A DNA stretch of 64,000 bases from Telopea speciosissima (GCF_018873765.1 NC_057919.1:68876984-68940983), one strand, 5' to 3'; shown: positions 1-11,633, counted from the stretch's first letter. Translations and numbers: made by a program. Notes: generated from the letters alone by a model not told the origin.

Positions 1-1009
1 GTGAAGGTTTCATATTGTTAAAGTTGTGATTTCATAGGTTCATATAATGTCAGTGACTTTAAAGTCATTTTTTGAAGGTTTAATGGAATTTATGGGTGAA
101 GTGGTCTTCATGAGAAATGAAGTTCGTCGAGTCACGGTTCCAACGCAACTGGTCTCGTATCATTTCAATTTCAGAAGAAAAAGTTATAGTTGTTTCCGTG
201 TTGACGTGCAAAAATGAAGCAAATCTGGCATAGACAAAAAGTTTTATACTTAGCCAATTATTGGTCATTTTTCTTTAAAGTGCTACTGTCGACAATGTTT
301 CCCATTGTTTTATAAAATTACAGAATCATGGTGGCCGTTGGATGTTGTTCATCACGAGCTGTCTGATTGGCTTGCCCTTGATGGTGCATGGTGCTACGCG
401 ATACACCATAACATTGTTCTTTAAGAGAGTAGTACGGTTGTTGAAGTTTGAATTTTGTTTTGGGTAAGTGCTGTACAGCTGTCACAATTTTTGGAAAGTA
501 ATTTCTCGGCAAATCTTGAAACCCAACTCTTGCCTTGCTGATTGTCACAAATACTTTTGAATATTACATTTCCACCCTCCACTTGCCATTTTGGATCATC
601 TAACTTTGGAAGGCAATATCTCTCTCATTCGGAGTCCAAATCAGTCTCCGTTTTTTTTTTAAATTGCATAATTTTTTAAGGATAACACAGTGGAAACGTG
701 AAAAAGAATAGAAAAATGTCAAAAACGTCAAAAACTATGAAAAACCTTGATTGAACAATCGAAGATGCTGCTTTGAACGTTGGAGAACGTGTACGACATC
801 AGGAAGGCTTCAAGCATTGGGTTAGTCATGGGATTACTCAGGGAGAGGTAATCTTTTGTTTCATAAATCCTATTTGATATTTAGGGTTTGATTCATGTTG
901 AAAGAATCCTAATTTTTTGTTCATGTTATTGGGAAGGACTTGTAATTGAATTTTTATATTCATATTATATTTCCATTCAAGTTGGGGCTTGATTGGATTG
1001 TGGTTGTAG
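1..1009. other. No recognisable gene
   Basis: AT-rich sequence with two short minus-strand open frames (80-268 and 318-548) that match no family I know and lack codon-like composition. I see no splice-bounded exon series, RNA gene or repeat pair here. Confidence 0.4.
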
Positions 1010-1415
1010 CCCTAGATTTCATTGTTGCGAAGTCAGAAGCAGGTGTTGTAACACCTGGGCTATTGTAGTAGTCGAATTCGAGTTGAGTATTTGAGAAAAT
1101 ACGAAACCCTTACGGATATTCCTCTGTGGATGTAGGCAGCTTGGCCGAACCACGTATATTTGGTGTACTGTGTGCTTGTTATTTTGTTTTCGTATTCTTG
1201 GAGTGTGTTTGCTGCAGAGTGGTGGTGCATTGTCTGATAAACCTGGCTACACAGTGGTTGCGAGGTGGACGTGCATGTGTGATTGGTAATTACGGGACTG
1301 CCCCGACCAATCTTTGTGTGTGATTGTTATTGCTATGTGATTATTTTTGAAGAATTTTTGAAGGCACTGATTCACCCCCCCTTCTCAGTGCACCTGGGAT
1401 TATCAGAAGGTTTCA
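1010..1415 (+). mobile_element. Degenerate Copia-type LTR remnant
   Basis: The stretch around 1126-1160 (guanine-rich leader, then a gtaggcagcttggccgaacc core) resembles the end of the LTR at 22155-22190, which precedes a clear primer-binding site. The segment at 1370-1395 has the C-rich run often seen near the ends of plant Copia LTRs. No intact primer-binding site or partner LTR is visible, so this is a remnant at best. Confidence 0.35.
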
Positions 1416-1424
1416 AAAAGCGAT

Positions 1425-1475
1425 CTCGCTCAGGAGTTGTTTGATGAAATGCCCAAAAGGAATTTCTTCTCATAG
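1425..1475 (+). pseudogene. PPR-motif scrap
   Basis: One frame reads LAQELFDEMPKRNFFS followed by a TAG stop. The LFDEMPKRN core is the usual start of a plant PLS-type pentatricopeptide repeat, where the next residue is normally Trp, so TGG to TAG is a likely single change. Only one partial repeat is visible and the frame closes again soon after. It could be a chance match, but the word is close to consensus. Confidence 0.4.
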
Positions 1476-2384
1476 AATGAGAGAATGCATTTACTAAGGT
1501 GGATGTGCCATAAAATCAAGATACGAGCTTGCTAAGGTCGCGTTTTAAGACTTAAAATGCATTTTACATTTCAAGAAAGGGAACAACTTCACAGAATGTG
1601 AATGCATTTCAAACTAGCCAAGGGAAGGCCTTCCCATCAAATGGTTGGTTTTCAGCATAGGCACGTACCCATCACTTGGGTTCTTCAAGGAAAGACTTCC
1701 TTGACAAAGTTATTCTCTCACCCCCTAGAGGATTTGGTTATGCTGCCGTGAACAAGCAAAATTATCGCCCTACCTCATGAAATAAAAAATCCCATCTATA
1801 TTGATATTTGTACGTGTTCTCATTGATCCACGCTGTGTACAAGGTCACGTGACCAGACAGCGATCTCTTGGCCATAAGTTAAATGTCGACATAGGCACAT
1901 ATGCTTCGGTGCCCTAAAGGTCCTACTTCACACGTTAAGTTTGCCATTTAATCAACCGGCCAATCTCATTCACTTCTTTTTCAAAACTCTAATGCTTTAC
2001 TATTATTATTTTTTATTAGTATTGTTATCATAATCATGAGTTTTATAAAGTAAATCCTCAAATGCAAATCTTTATATTCTTCCCAACTAAATGTCACATG
2101 TCCTGTAGGGACTTAATCCACCAAGATAATCCAGTCTGATCTGTTGATCATTTCTTGGTAGACTATTAGAAAACCCTTATGAATGACGTATGAGACGTTT
2201 TTAAATTTTTTACTTAAAATGGGATATATCCTAATATATGTATGCTTCAGAATTCAGATGCTACCAGTTGGAATATTTCCATAAGAGGTCATTATCAGAC
2301 AAAACTATGTGTGACAAGGTTTAATTTTTTCTTTTAAGTACTTAATTTGATTACAATTGAATGACAAAGGAGTTGAAAATGGAA
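1476..2384. other. No recognisable gene
   Basis: No coding region, RNA gene or paired repeat that I can support. The 1700-1900 part has a few GC-richer words but no frame. Confidence 0.4.
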
Positions 2385-2547
2385 AATTATCTACTCCATT
2401 TTCTGTCCGGTCCAGTTCCCCAAGTCCCTCTAATAGGGGGGTGGACCACACCCAGGCAGTGTGTTTGGACTGGGGTAGGATGATCATTTCCTCCGCTTAT
2501 TAGAGGGACTTGGAGAAATAGATCGGGCAGGGTAATGGAGCAGATAA
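2385..2547. repeat. Foldback (MITE-like) repeat
   Basis: Two imperfect inverted arms, about 2385-2441 and 2490-2547, share the core tattagagggacttgg and continue outward through aatggag[t/c]agataa. The loop is about 48 bp. No flanking target duplication was found, so the true ends may lie further out. Confidence 0.55.
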
Positions 2548-3348
2548 AGATCCAGTTGGAAATGCTCTGAATAAGGTCATTCTGTGTTGTTGTATACTTG
2601 TATTAAATGAATTTATAAAAAGATAGGGAGGGGGATCACTACGAGGCTCTGTAGCCCCTGCATTAGTGTGGGAGGCATCCAACATGGGTGAGATTTTTTA
2701 TTTCATAGGGGGTGGGGCAGTCATTTCGTCCTTCCTGTATTTGGGTGTAGGCACCATGCAACTTTACATCCATCTTTTTTTTTCTTTTCGGCATAAGTAG
2801 CTTTACATCCATCTTTTTCCCAAAAAGAAAATAAGTTTCAACATATATAATTTTTTTTTTTGGGTCACCCCCAAGGTTTGAACCATTGATCTCCTTGATG
2901 TTATTTTTTGTAAAGCAAAGTAATGGGAAATATTTAGTCTCACATTACTTATGGAAGAGAGTAGAGTCTGATTCATATTGTACAATGGGAAATACAATGG
3001 TAGAGGTTTTTTGGAAAGGCTCTCCATATTCTCTCGTCTCCGGGGAATCTTCAATCATGAAAAAGATATCAAGCAAACAATCACACACAATATGGGGAAT
3101 TTAACGTAGTTCAGTATGAATACCTACATCCACCCGAGATAACGACAATATATAAGAAACCCTAAAACCGGACTCAATTACAAATACAAACCCGACAATA
3201 ATTATGTGGATCCACATAATTCAAGACAACCCAACCCCAATAATACATTACTTTACTTTTACCTAGATATTGGATTCCAATAGAATTTTAAAATTAATGA
3301 AGAGTAGGGCTTTGAAAATCCAACGTAATGGGAGAGTGTTAAGTAATG
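2548..3348. other. No recognisable gene
   Basis: Non-coding, AT-rich. Short overlapping frames on both strands (2803-3104) are complementary to one another and match nothing I know. Confidence 0.4.
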
Positions 3349-3356
3349 GTTGGAGT

Positions 3357-3875
3357 TAGGGCTGCAACAAGGTCGGGTTGGGCCAGGCTTTATAGAACCC
3401 TAGCGCAACCCTAAGTCCCCCTAGCTGGGCCCAGGCCCGACCCAACCTTGACTCAGGGCCAAAAAAATCCAACCCTGACTAGCCCTCAGGGTCGGGCCGG
3501 GCTGACCCTAATTGGCCCTAATCATGGGGAGGGGGAAAGAAATGCATGGGTTGGAATGGGCCGGGTAGAAAATTATCAATTTTACGTAAAATAACACTGT
3601 AATAAAATGTATTATATCACTTATTGTCTTCATATATAATACATTATATAACAAAATGTGGGTGACATTTACAGTATATAATATATATTTTTTAGTATAA
3701 CTTGAAACAAGGTCGGGTCAGGCTTAGCCTGAGGTGCCAACCCTGACCCGACCCGACCCTGACTCAGGGCCAGAAATTTCCAATCCTGACATACCCTCAG
3801 GGCCAAATATCTTAGCCCAGGCCCTGTTCGGGCTTAGGGCAGGTTCGGGCCAACAAGGCCAAACTTGCACCCTTA
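3357..3875. mobile_element. Non-autonomous hAT-like element
   Basis: The ends are tagggctgcaac on the left and the complement of taagggtgcaag on the right, the TAGGGnTGCAA form common for hAT termini. An identical 8-bp direct repeat gttggagt flanks it (3349-3356 and 3876-3883), the hAT target-duplication size. Inside are two GC-rich blocks (about 3360-3500 and 3705-3860) built from reiterated gggtcgg, cccga and cagggcc words around an AT-rich centre. No transposase frame. Confidence 0.65.
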
Positions 3876-3883
3876 GTTGGAGT

Positions 3884-4627
3884 ACTTCAGGCATAAATGA
3901 CTCTACATGGGGTGCATGTGAGTACATGAGGAGGTATACGGTTGAATTTAAGTCCAAAACTTGATTATTTTCTCTCTTTTTTTTTTTTGGGTGGGGGGGG
4001 GGGGGGGAGGGGGGGTGAAGGGTTTTTTTGAAGTAGGTGATTAGTTTTATAGAGGAGCGCTTCCATATCGAGTCACTAAACTGACAAACCTAATTGTGCC
4101 ATTTAATAACTGATATAGCAATTCCAACTAGTTGGCTGACAAGATAAAGGCCAAAAATTTTGTCGTGCGGCATGTTGGATGAGGCCTAAATTTCAGACAC
4201 GTAGAACTGTAGATCCCTTGTTGATATATCAAGTTTTAGTCCAAATGAAGTTTACCAAGTTACAATGGGAGGTTGAAAATCCAGGACTACAGGAGAGTGG
4301 AAAGTAGTGCTTGGATCAATATATCGTAGGCATGCATGGACATACACGGGGATGCATGCACGCAGGGTGGGTATATAGTTGAATATGATTTTGAAACTTG
4401 ACAAGTGACCTATCCAAGCTATCTACTATCTATCCAATGATCAGAATTACAACATCAATTGGCATGTGACAAAATTTATGACTCTTGACGGCTGTAAAGT
4501 GGCATTTTCTCCCCATTTTTCACCTTTTTTTTTTTGGGGGGGGGGGGGGTGGGGGACACGAAACTCCTCCCCGGCCCGGCCCACAAGGGGTTGTTCATTA
4601 TTATCCTAGGGGACATATTTCACATAT
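3884..4627. other. Intergenic, with two T-run/G-run tracts
   Basis: No gene. Two tracts, about 3977-4015 and 4507-4556, are poly(T) running directly into interrupted poly(G), which could form G-quadruplex structure and are prone to length errors in assembly. Confidence 0.5.
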
Positions 4628-4635
4628 AAACTATA

Positions 4636-4790
4636 AGGGGAGAGTTTTCATACACGGCCATGCATGTGCACGGTCGTGCTTTCAACCATTGGATGAACAT
4701 GATCGTGTATAGTACATGATTCTTCATTCTCATCCAATGGTTGATGGCATGATCGTGCACCATACACGGCCGTGCACGAAACCTTTTGCC
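4636..4790. mobile_element. Foldback MITE, 155 bp
   Basis: Nearly the whole element is two inverted arms meeting near 4710. The left arm carries tacacggccatgc and caaccattggatga, and the right arm carries their complements. It is flanked by an 8-bp direct repeat aaactata (4628-4635 and 4791-4798). No coding capacity. Confidence 0.65.
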
Positions 4791-4798
4791 AAACTATA

Positions 4799-6208
4799 GA
4801 AAAAGTACCACTCTATTAAGTTCGGTTTTGACTAAAGTTGGTGTGAAGAGAAAAAAATCCCGGGACTTTAGGCATTTGCTTTTGTAGAAAGAAGCCACTA
4901 AGCCAGCAAACAATAACAGTAGTTATGTGGGACTCTTAAAGGGAAGCATCTAATGTCAACTTTCTTTGCAAGTTGTGGTAGTTAATTGCTTAAGCTCTAG
5001 ACAGTGATAATGAGAAATTTTAAATATGATTCCCATTAGTGGTTGGTGATGTCCCTCTCCCACAACATTGAAGAAAGGCTTTCATGGTGGTTATTAGTTC
5101 TACTTCTTCTTCTTCTTCTTCTTTGATCATACAATGCTGGCTTTGTTGGGTCTTTGGGACCGGAGACATAGTATCTTCTCAGCAGACCTAATCAACTGTT
5201 GGAGAGATGTGACCATCGGATATGGTATCTCTTGTCCCCCCTACATGTGCACGAAGCACACTTGGCAGTCTACAATTGGGCTGTTTTATTTAGATAAGTT
5301 GTTTGAAAGAGAAAGCCATTGTTTAGCTCAAGAAAACAGGATAATCATCAATCTTTAGGAATAATTCATATTCTTATGGAGTAAATCCCATAATACATGT
5401 CCTAATAGCTACACTTACCCATATGGAATAGATTGACAATGACGGGGGCTATGTGGTTTTACTATCAATGTTTTTCTTTTCTTTTTCTTTTTGGTGAGAT
5501 ATTACTATCAATGTTAGAAGTGATTGTTTTGATCATTTGGCATAATCATACTCACTAATGCATGGTTCGAGTATGACTACGAGAGAAAGATGGGCTTGAC
5601 GAAAAAAAGAAAAGACGGGTAAGAAACTATATATCTTTTATGGATTAAGTGTTTTCCTTCACCTGTGGAGAAGAAAGAATCCCTCAATCACTGGTGTTGT
5701 GACCTTTATGTCATAATTAAGTTGAAAATTCCCTTTCTCATGCTAATCAAAAGGTCAGATCTATATGGTGAGGAGATTTAGGTTTATCTCATTAATTTTA
5801 TCTAAGTAAGAAAAGGACTTCTTGATATTTATTAATAGCAGAAAATTTCCTTCACCACACAATTTTAGGGTTCACAAACCCCTATAGGGCTTTAATATTT
5901 TCTCCAAAATACCCTCCCACGCACAGCTGAAGCCCCACAGTGAATCCATTCACCATGGCTTAAGGAAAACTTATTCCTTATTATAAGAAAATTCTTAGGA
6001 ACTCACTTTTGAAGGCTGGCCTGGTGCTTTAAGATGTTTTTCCATGCCTTGTGTATGGTGGGAACATGGAGAAGAGCATAAAAATAAGGAATAGGAGGAT
6101 CCTAATTTTTTTCATATCTTAATAGAACACCATACTTCTAGTTTGTATAGGAAAAGATAATCCACGAAGGAATACCTTTCGTGCCAGCTTGTTGTTCCAT
6201 CACCTTAG
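4799..6208. other. Intergenic; includes a dispersed repeat shared with 13590-13760
   Basis: No gene supported. The segment 5860-5975 shares ordered words with 13590-13760 (agggttcacaa, then taatattttctcc or tagtattttccc, then ccatgg followed by gaaaact). This suggests two old copies of one non-coding repeat. Confidence 0.4.
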
Positions 6209-6238
6209 TCATGAGAGAGAGAGAGAGAGAGAGAGAGA
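6209..6238. repeat. (GA)n microsatellite
   Basis: About fourteen GA units in uninterrupted array, directly upstream of the 43-bp tandem repeat. Confidence 0.9.
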
Positions 6239-6243
6239 TTGAT

Positions 6244-6372
6244 TGTAGTGTATCAATAGGTTACTCAAGAGGAGGTGAGGAGAGATTGTATTGTATCAAT
6301 AGGTTACTCAAGAGAAGGAGGGGAGAGGTTGTAGTGTATCAATAGGTTACTCAAGAGGGGGAGGGGAGAAGA
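6244..6372. repeat. Tandem repeat, 43 bp x 3
   Basis: The core gtatcaataggttactcaag recurs starting at 6250, 6293 and 6336, a constant 43-bp period. Each core is followed by a purine-rich gaggagg or gggagag tail. Copies differ at a few positions. Confidence 0.9.
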
Positions 6373-7494
6373 AGGAGAGAGGAGGAGCTCCTTCTTCCCA
6401 AAGTGAAGATAGAAGAGTCGATCCCTTGACCTACTTTCAAGAGTACCCACCAACTGCATTAACAATGGTGTTCAACTTGCATTTAATTTAATATAAGAAA
6501 ATGTATTTAGAAGATCTAGTAAATTTTTTTTTAACCAAAATTTATTCATTAGAACGTGAAGAACGCACATGCATTGGGTCACATGGTCCCTCTAACCATA
6601 GAGTGGAATCCATGGGCCCTCCAACCACCAATAAGGTTTTATGTGCCAGGGAATCAGCAATCTTGTTGATCTCCCCATGAATACAAAGAAATGAGCAAAC
6701 TCTATAATATGATACAAGTGTAAAATATCTTCCACAACCGGCTGAATTTACAAGACCCAGTAAATTGGAACCCTTGCTTTCATGGTTAAGGGCCCAGCTG
6801 CTCAAAACCAATTGGTGGGAAGGAAGTATATATAAACCCTTTTGATTAACCACATATAAAATCTAGGATTTCATGTCCACCATATGATCCACTATGTATT
6901 AGTACTTTCTGTTACTGAACTAGGGTTATTAAGAATCATATATCCAAACTATTCTTTCTTCTATTGTCCTCAACAGAGAGGATCAATGAGAACTATTGTC
7001 TTAACTTGGAAGTGCCATGGCTTGTGCATTGATCTCGTTTCTTTTCCATAGTTACAACTTCCAAGCTCTTTGCCCTAAACTGTGGGAAAATAAAGCAAAA
7101 GATTTAACCTCTTATAGATTTTTTTATTACAGCTTGGACAAATACAGTAGAATAGGTAGCAAGTAATACACGTATCATCATCATCTCAAGTCGAATTGAA
7201 CGAAGCATACAAAAGAGGAGAACGTGATTTCATAGCAAGAAAGAGGGAAAGCTGCTTTAACTTTGGTGGACATGGTGCGTGCTCCCTCTTGTATAGGTGG
7301 GGAGGGGAGTGGCTAGTGAGGATAGGGTTTGGTGCTTGGGGTCATTACAGAGGGACCCCTTAGAAGATATGAGAACTTAGCGACAAAGTTTGCTGTAGTG
7401 TAGTCCTTTCCGCCCAGCCCCAGCCCCAGCCCCAGCCCCATGTACTGGGGCTGACAGATGTTAATTAATCTGTTCAAGTCTATGGCTGTTCTGT
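6373..7494. other. Intergenic
   Basis: No gene supported. The 103-codon minus frame at 6542-6853 has no recognisable motif. A short minisatellite of CAGCCC units lies at about 7415-7441. Confidence 0.4.
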
Positions 7495-7502
7495 CTGGAA
7501 AC

Positions 7503-7892
7503 TAGAGATGTCGGTTCAACCGGTTTCGATGTGGTAAGAGTGAATCCGAAACCAAGTTAACAAGGAAAGCTTTGGTTTTGGGTGGTTCCGGTTTGATTTG
7601 GTTTCGGGTTCTTATCAGTATCTCTAATCGGTTTTTTATTTGATAAAATTTGATTTTGGTCTGGTTTGGATTCGGTTTGACATATAAATGTATGCAAAAT
7701 TATAGGAAAAAAATGGATTTTATTGAGTTTTGGGCTGGTATCGGGTTATATTGGTTTGGTTTTGGCTTCGGTCCGATTTTTCACCCGGTTTTGGTTTTAG
7801 ATGTGCAATCCTCCAGCCCAAAGCCGGTCCAATAAGAATCGGTTTGGTTTGATTCATGCTATACGGATTTAGGTTAGATTTTGACACCCATA
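7503..7892. mobile_element. Non-autonomous hAT-like element
   Basis: The left end is tagagatgtcgg and the right end is the complement of tatgggtgtcaa. The flanking 8-mers ctggaaac (7495-7502) and ttggaaac (7893-7900) differ at one base. The interior is low-complexity, made of reiterated tcggttt and ggtttgg words. No transposase. Confidence 0.5.
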
Positions 7893-7900
7893 TTGGAAAC

Positions 7901-8093
7901 AAGGTTATTAAACTCGGAATCAAGATTTGGAACTGGTTCAATCAATTTCGATTCCGATTAAACTAAAATAGGCCGGAATTGACTTGAACAATAGAAACCC
8001 AATATAGATCGGCCACTCCGAATCGACCAGAATCGAAACCAAGCTCTTCAACCAATCCAATTTTGATTTTTGAAACCATGGCTGGAACAATTA
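7901..8093. repeat. Dispersed repeat with catggtttyaaa-type end
   Basis: Reiterated gaatcg and ttccga words end at 8070-8093 in ttgaaaccatggc. This resembles the ends of the elements at 27440-27817 and 42803-43229. The left border abuts the preceding hAT-like element. Confidence 0.35.
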
Positions 8094-8983
8094 CTCCGAC
8101 CCGTTTGGACCATCCATGAAAAAGGCTGACCCATTCCGAGAAGGGTTCATAATAATAACTATAATATTAATCATCATCATCATCATCGAGCCTCCCATGT
8201 AGAGTCAGGTATACATCACATGATTTTGTGCCTGCACGCAAGTACCAAAATATGGGGTAGCCGTTCTCCTAACCAAAAAAGTTGATGGAATTGTTGCAAC
8301 TTAGAGAGCCCATGAAATTAATGAGGAATCCATTTTAGTCACTCCAATATTTCTATAACTTACTCACTCACTCACTGAGATATTAATTAGTTGATGAATC
8401 TGATTCTTATTGTGGTGGACATGGCTGTAGACTTTTGGACTCTTTCTTCCCCAATCCTAACTAGAGAGTCAGGTGTCTTAGGGCTATTTAGGACTAAATT
8501 TGACTTATATGAGATTCTAGACATTTGCCTACTCATCCCTATACACCCTTCACTCATCTTATTTGTATTTTTGTGGCTTCCCTAGCCATGCATCAATGGA
8601 AGTTCAGATAATGGCACGTGGGAATTAATTCCTTGCAATGTCAAATCTTCAAACATACCTTTGGGTAGGCAATTCTGATATTTTCATTCACAAGTTGCAA
8701 TAAAACTTGACCACCCATAATAGATGCTACGTGTACCATTGCCTCTATGTGATCCATATTTTGTTTCATGAACTAAGGTGTGCCTTCTTAGTTTTTTATG
8801 GACTTAATTGGCCTCAATAGATACAACCCAACAGCTGGGTTGACAATGTGTACAGTGTGGGGAACAGGGAGTGGTGCATCACTACTAGTTTCTTAAATAT
8901 TACTTCTCAAACACAGTTTCTCACAAAGTCATCAACACAAATATATATCTATGGGGACTGATCTGCCCTCTTACTCTAAGTTA
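8094..8983. other. Intergenic
   Basis: A short (cat)n run near 8170-8187. No gene, exon series or RNA gene seen. Confidence 0.4.
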
Positions 8984-8992
8984 TAAAACTAA

Positions 8993-9173
8993 AGGATAGA
9001 GAACGCCATCTGGTCGCGCAGCATATATCGTCCATGTGCCTTGACACAGGGGTGTGCAAAATGACCGCAATACCCTCTGGAATCATGGAAATGACCAGGG
9101 GTGTGGTGATCATTTTGCACGCCCCTAAGTCAAGGCGGCGTGTCTGGCGCGATCGGGTGATGTTCTTTCTCCC
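8993..9173. mobile_element. Mutator-like MITE, 181 bp
   Basis: An exact 9-bp direct repeat taaaactaa flanks it (8984-8992 and 9174-9182), the Mutator-type target size. The terminal inverted repeats are aggatagagaacgcc and the complement of gggagaaagaacatc. The arms continue inward (cttgac, gtgcaaaatga) so that most of the element folds back. No coding capacity. Its ends resemble those of the element at 12765-12937. Confidence 0.75.
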
Positions 9174-9182
9174 TAAAACTAA

Positions 9183-9889
9183 TTAATGAGATAGTTATCC
9201 ACCAGAGAAGAGAGAATCTCTTCATTTTAGGTGATTTGATCCTATGATTGGACTCCTAGATTAATAGTGAATGTCATCGCTAACTCATGCCCCATATTAT
9301 GTTTGAAATATCTTTTTCATTTTGTCGAATTGGAGAGTTAGATCCTATAGGTTAAGAGGTTCACTCTTGACCACATTTTTGGGTTAACACCTAACCAACT
9401 TAGAAGGAATTAGGTCACTTTCTAGTTGCTAGTTGCTACTACATTCTTCTTTTTTTGACTCTCATAAACAAGGACCCTTGTGAGGGATATGCATGAATCA
9501 AACCAGGGGACATGACATAACATGTTGAGCAGTACTCTGCAACTCAACTTGATTTCACCTCTTAGAAGTAGAAAATGAAATCTCAACGAAGCATCTATGT
9601 ATGTATCTATGTATGTATGTGTATATATATTTATGTATGTTAGGTGATCAGAGAAGAAAAAAAATTACCATAATTAGTTAATAATATTTTTCCCGTGAGA
9701 AGTAATAAACGTGCGTTTTAATTTTTTGAAGGAAACTGACAAAAATAACTGAGACCAGTATAGGCCCTATAGGCAAGAAAAAGCTTTTACCTCACATGGT
9801 CAAACAGTTGTTATACTTACTTATTTCAGTTTGAGTTAGCTTTTCTTGCAAGCTCTATAGGGAGAAAAAAAAGGGGGCAAAAAACCCTT
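9183..9889. other. Upstream region of the MATE gene
   Basis: Non-coding. 9190-9370 contains agagagaatctctt, also found in the foldback at 42236-42393. A run of tatgtat units lies near 9596-9640. No binding site is asserted. Confidence 0.4.
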
Positions 9890-9897
9890 TATAAAAT
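9890..9897 (+). promoter_or_regulatory. Putative TATA box of the MATE gene
   Basis: tataaaat lies about 30 bp upstream of a plausible transcription start near 9920 and about 140 bp upstream of the start codon. It is the only good TATA-like word in this interval. The predicted leader that follows is strongly pyrimidine-rich. Inferred from position only. Confidence 0.5.
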
Positions 9898-9954
9898 CTT
9901 CTCTAAATCTCAACTTTCTAGCAATTGAGCTTCCCCCACGCCTTCAAAAAGCTC

Positions 9955-10012
9955 TCTCTTCTTCTTCTTCTTTTTTTTCTCTCTTTTTCTCTCTCTCTCT
10001 CTCTCTCTCTCA
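9955..10012 (+). repeat. Pyrimidine tract in 5' leader
   Basis: (ctt)n followed by (ct)n, ending 25 bp before the MATE start codon. Such CT-rich leaders are common in plant genes and may affect transcription or translation. Confidence 0.75.
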
Positions 10013-10036
10013 AACAAAAAGAAAAGAATAGAATAG

Positions 10037-11633
10037 ATGAAGATGGTTGCAGGAGATCAAATCCAAAAGTACTCGACAATGCCAGAGGTACCTTTTATCT
10101 TTCCCATGAGTACTCAAATGTGTTATATAGCTTCACACACCACCACTTATTTATTTATTCTTTTAGGTAATAGAGGAATTAAAGAGAATGAAGGACATTG
10201 GTTTACCTATTGCTGCAATGGGCCTGGTGGGCTACCTCAAGAACATGATTTCAGTTGCATGCATGGGAAGGTTAGGCCCTCTTGAACTTGCTGGTGGTGC
10301 CCTTGCCATTGGTTTCACCAACATCACTGGTTACTCTCTTCTCTCCGGCCTTGCTATGGGTATGGAACCTATTTGTAGTCAAGCTTTTGGTTCTCGAAAT
10401 CTTTCTCTATCAATTCTCATTCTTAGAAGAACCATTCTTATGTTACTATGTGCTTCTCTCCCTATTGGATTACTATGGATTAACCTTGAACCAATCATGC
10501 TTGGACTTCAACAGAAACCAGATATCACAAGAGTAGCAAGTATTTACTGTCAATTTGCTCTTCCTGATCTTATCTCTAATAGTTTTCTTCATCCTCTGCG
10601 TATCTACTTACGTAGCAGAGGAACCACATGGCCACTAATGTGGTGCTCTTTCCCTGCTGTCCTTCTACACCTACCCATCACTGTTTTCTTAGCATTCAAT
10701 CTCCGGCTTGGCGTTTCCGGTGTCGCGGTGGCCATAGTTATCACCAATTTCAATTCTCTTCTATTCCTTCTATGTTACATGTTCTATACAAGAACTTCTC
10801 AAGAACCTCTATGTATGCCTTTATCTCCACCTACATCCACATCAAGTACTATAGGCGAGGAATGGGGAAAGTTGTTCAGACTTGCAATACCCAGTTGTTT
10901 AGCGGTTTGTTTGGAATGGTGGTGGTACGAGTTTCTCACAGTCATGGCTGGTTATCTAGGAAAACCTCGAGTAACACTTGCGACATCGGCGATTGTTATA
11001 CAAACCACTTCTCTAATGTACACTTTGCCCATGGCACTTGCTGCTTCAGTGTCTACAAGGGTTGGTAATGAGCTTGGGGCAGGAAACCCAAGAAAGGCTC
11101 GTTTGGCAAGTCATGTGTCCATGGGATTAGCTATTGTAGCTTCCATGGTTGGGTTGATTTGGAATACTATAGGGAGACAAGCTTGGGGGAGAGTGTTCAC
11201 ACAAGATAATGAGGTTCTTGAGCTGACCATGGCAGTGTTACCCATTATAGGTTTATGTGAGCTTGGGAATTGCCCACAGACGACAGGTTGTGGTGTTCTA
11301 AGAGGGACTGCAAGGCCAAGCATTGGTGCTGCCATAAATTTCTATTCCTTTTATATGGTGGGAGCACCTGTAGGGATATTTCTTGCAATAGTATTGAAAG
11401 CAGAGTTTATGGGGCTTTGTTATGGGTTGTTAGCAGCACAGATTGCTTGTGCACTCTCAATTGGAACAGTGATTTATAAGACAAATTGGGAGAGAGAGTC
11501 ATTGAAGGCAAGAGACTTGGCTGGAATTGAGAGATGTGAAAGGGCACATGATGATGATGATGAGGAACAAATAACAACCAAATGTGAAGAAGAAGAAGCA
11601 GAGTTTCTGAAAGAGGTAACCATGGAAGCGTGA
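10037..11633 (+). CDS. MATE/DETOXIFICATION transporter, DTX48-52-like, two exons
   Basis: A multidrug and toxic compound extrusion transporter: a membrane protein with twelve expected helices, exporting organic solutes in exchange for H+. Exon 1 is 10037-10087 (17 codons). A 79-bp GT-AG intron (10088-10166) follows, and exon 2 is 10167-11633, giving 505 aa. The joined frame enters the conserved N-terminal helix (EELKRMKDIGLPIAAMG), which supports the splice. Further family signatures are LELAGGALAIGFTNITGYS, MGMEPICSQAFG, the region around LEWWWYE, STRVGNELGAGNPRKAR and CELGNCPQTTGCGVLRGTARP. The length is normal for the family. The C-terminus ends in an acidic tail with a DDDD run encoded by gat repeats. 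The relationship to Arabidopsis DTX48-DTX52 is by remembered similarity; the substrate is unknown. A second in-frame ATG lies two codons downstream. No lesion is seen, so the gene looks functional. Confidence 0.92.

Noticed and set aside
6542-6853. 103-codon minus frame
   Set aside because: No recognisable motif, no homologous neighbour, and composition like the surrounding non-coding DNA.
9925-10170. 81-codon frame upstream of the MATE gene
   Set aside because: It begins at a non-ATG codon in the pyrimidine-rich leader and is out of frame with the spliced gene.
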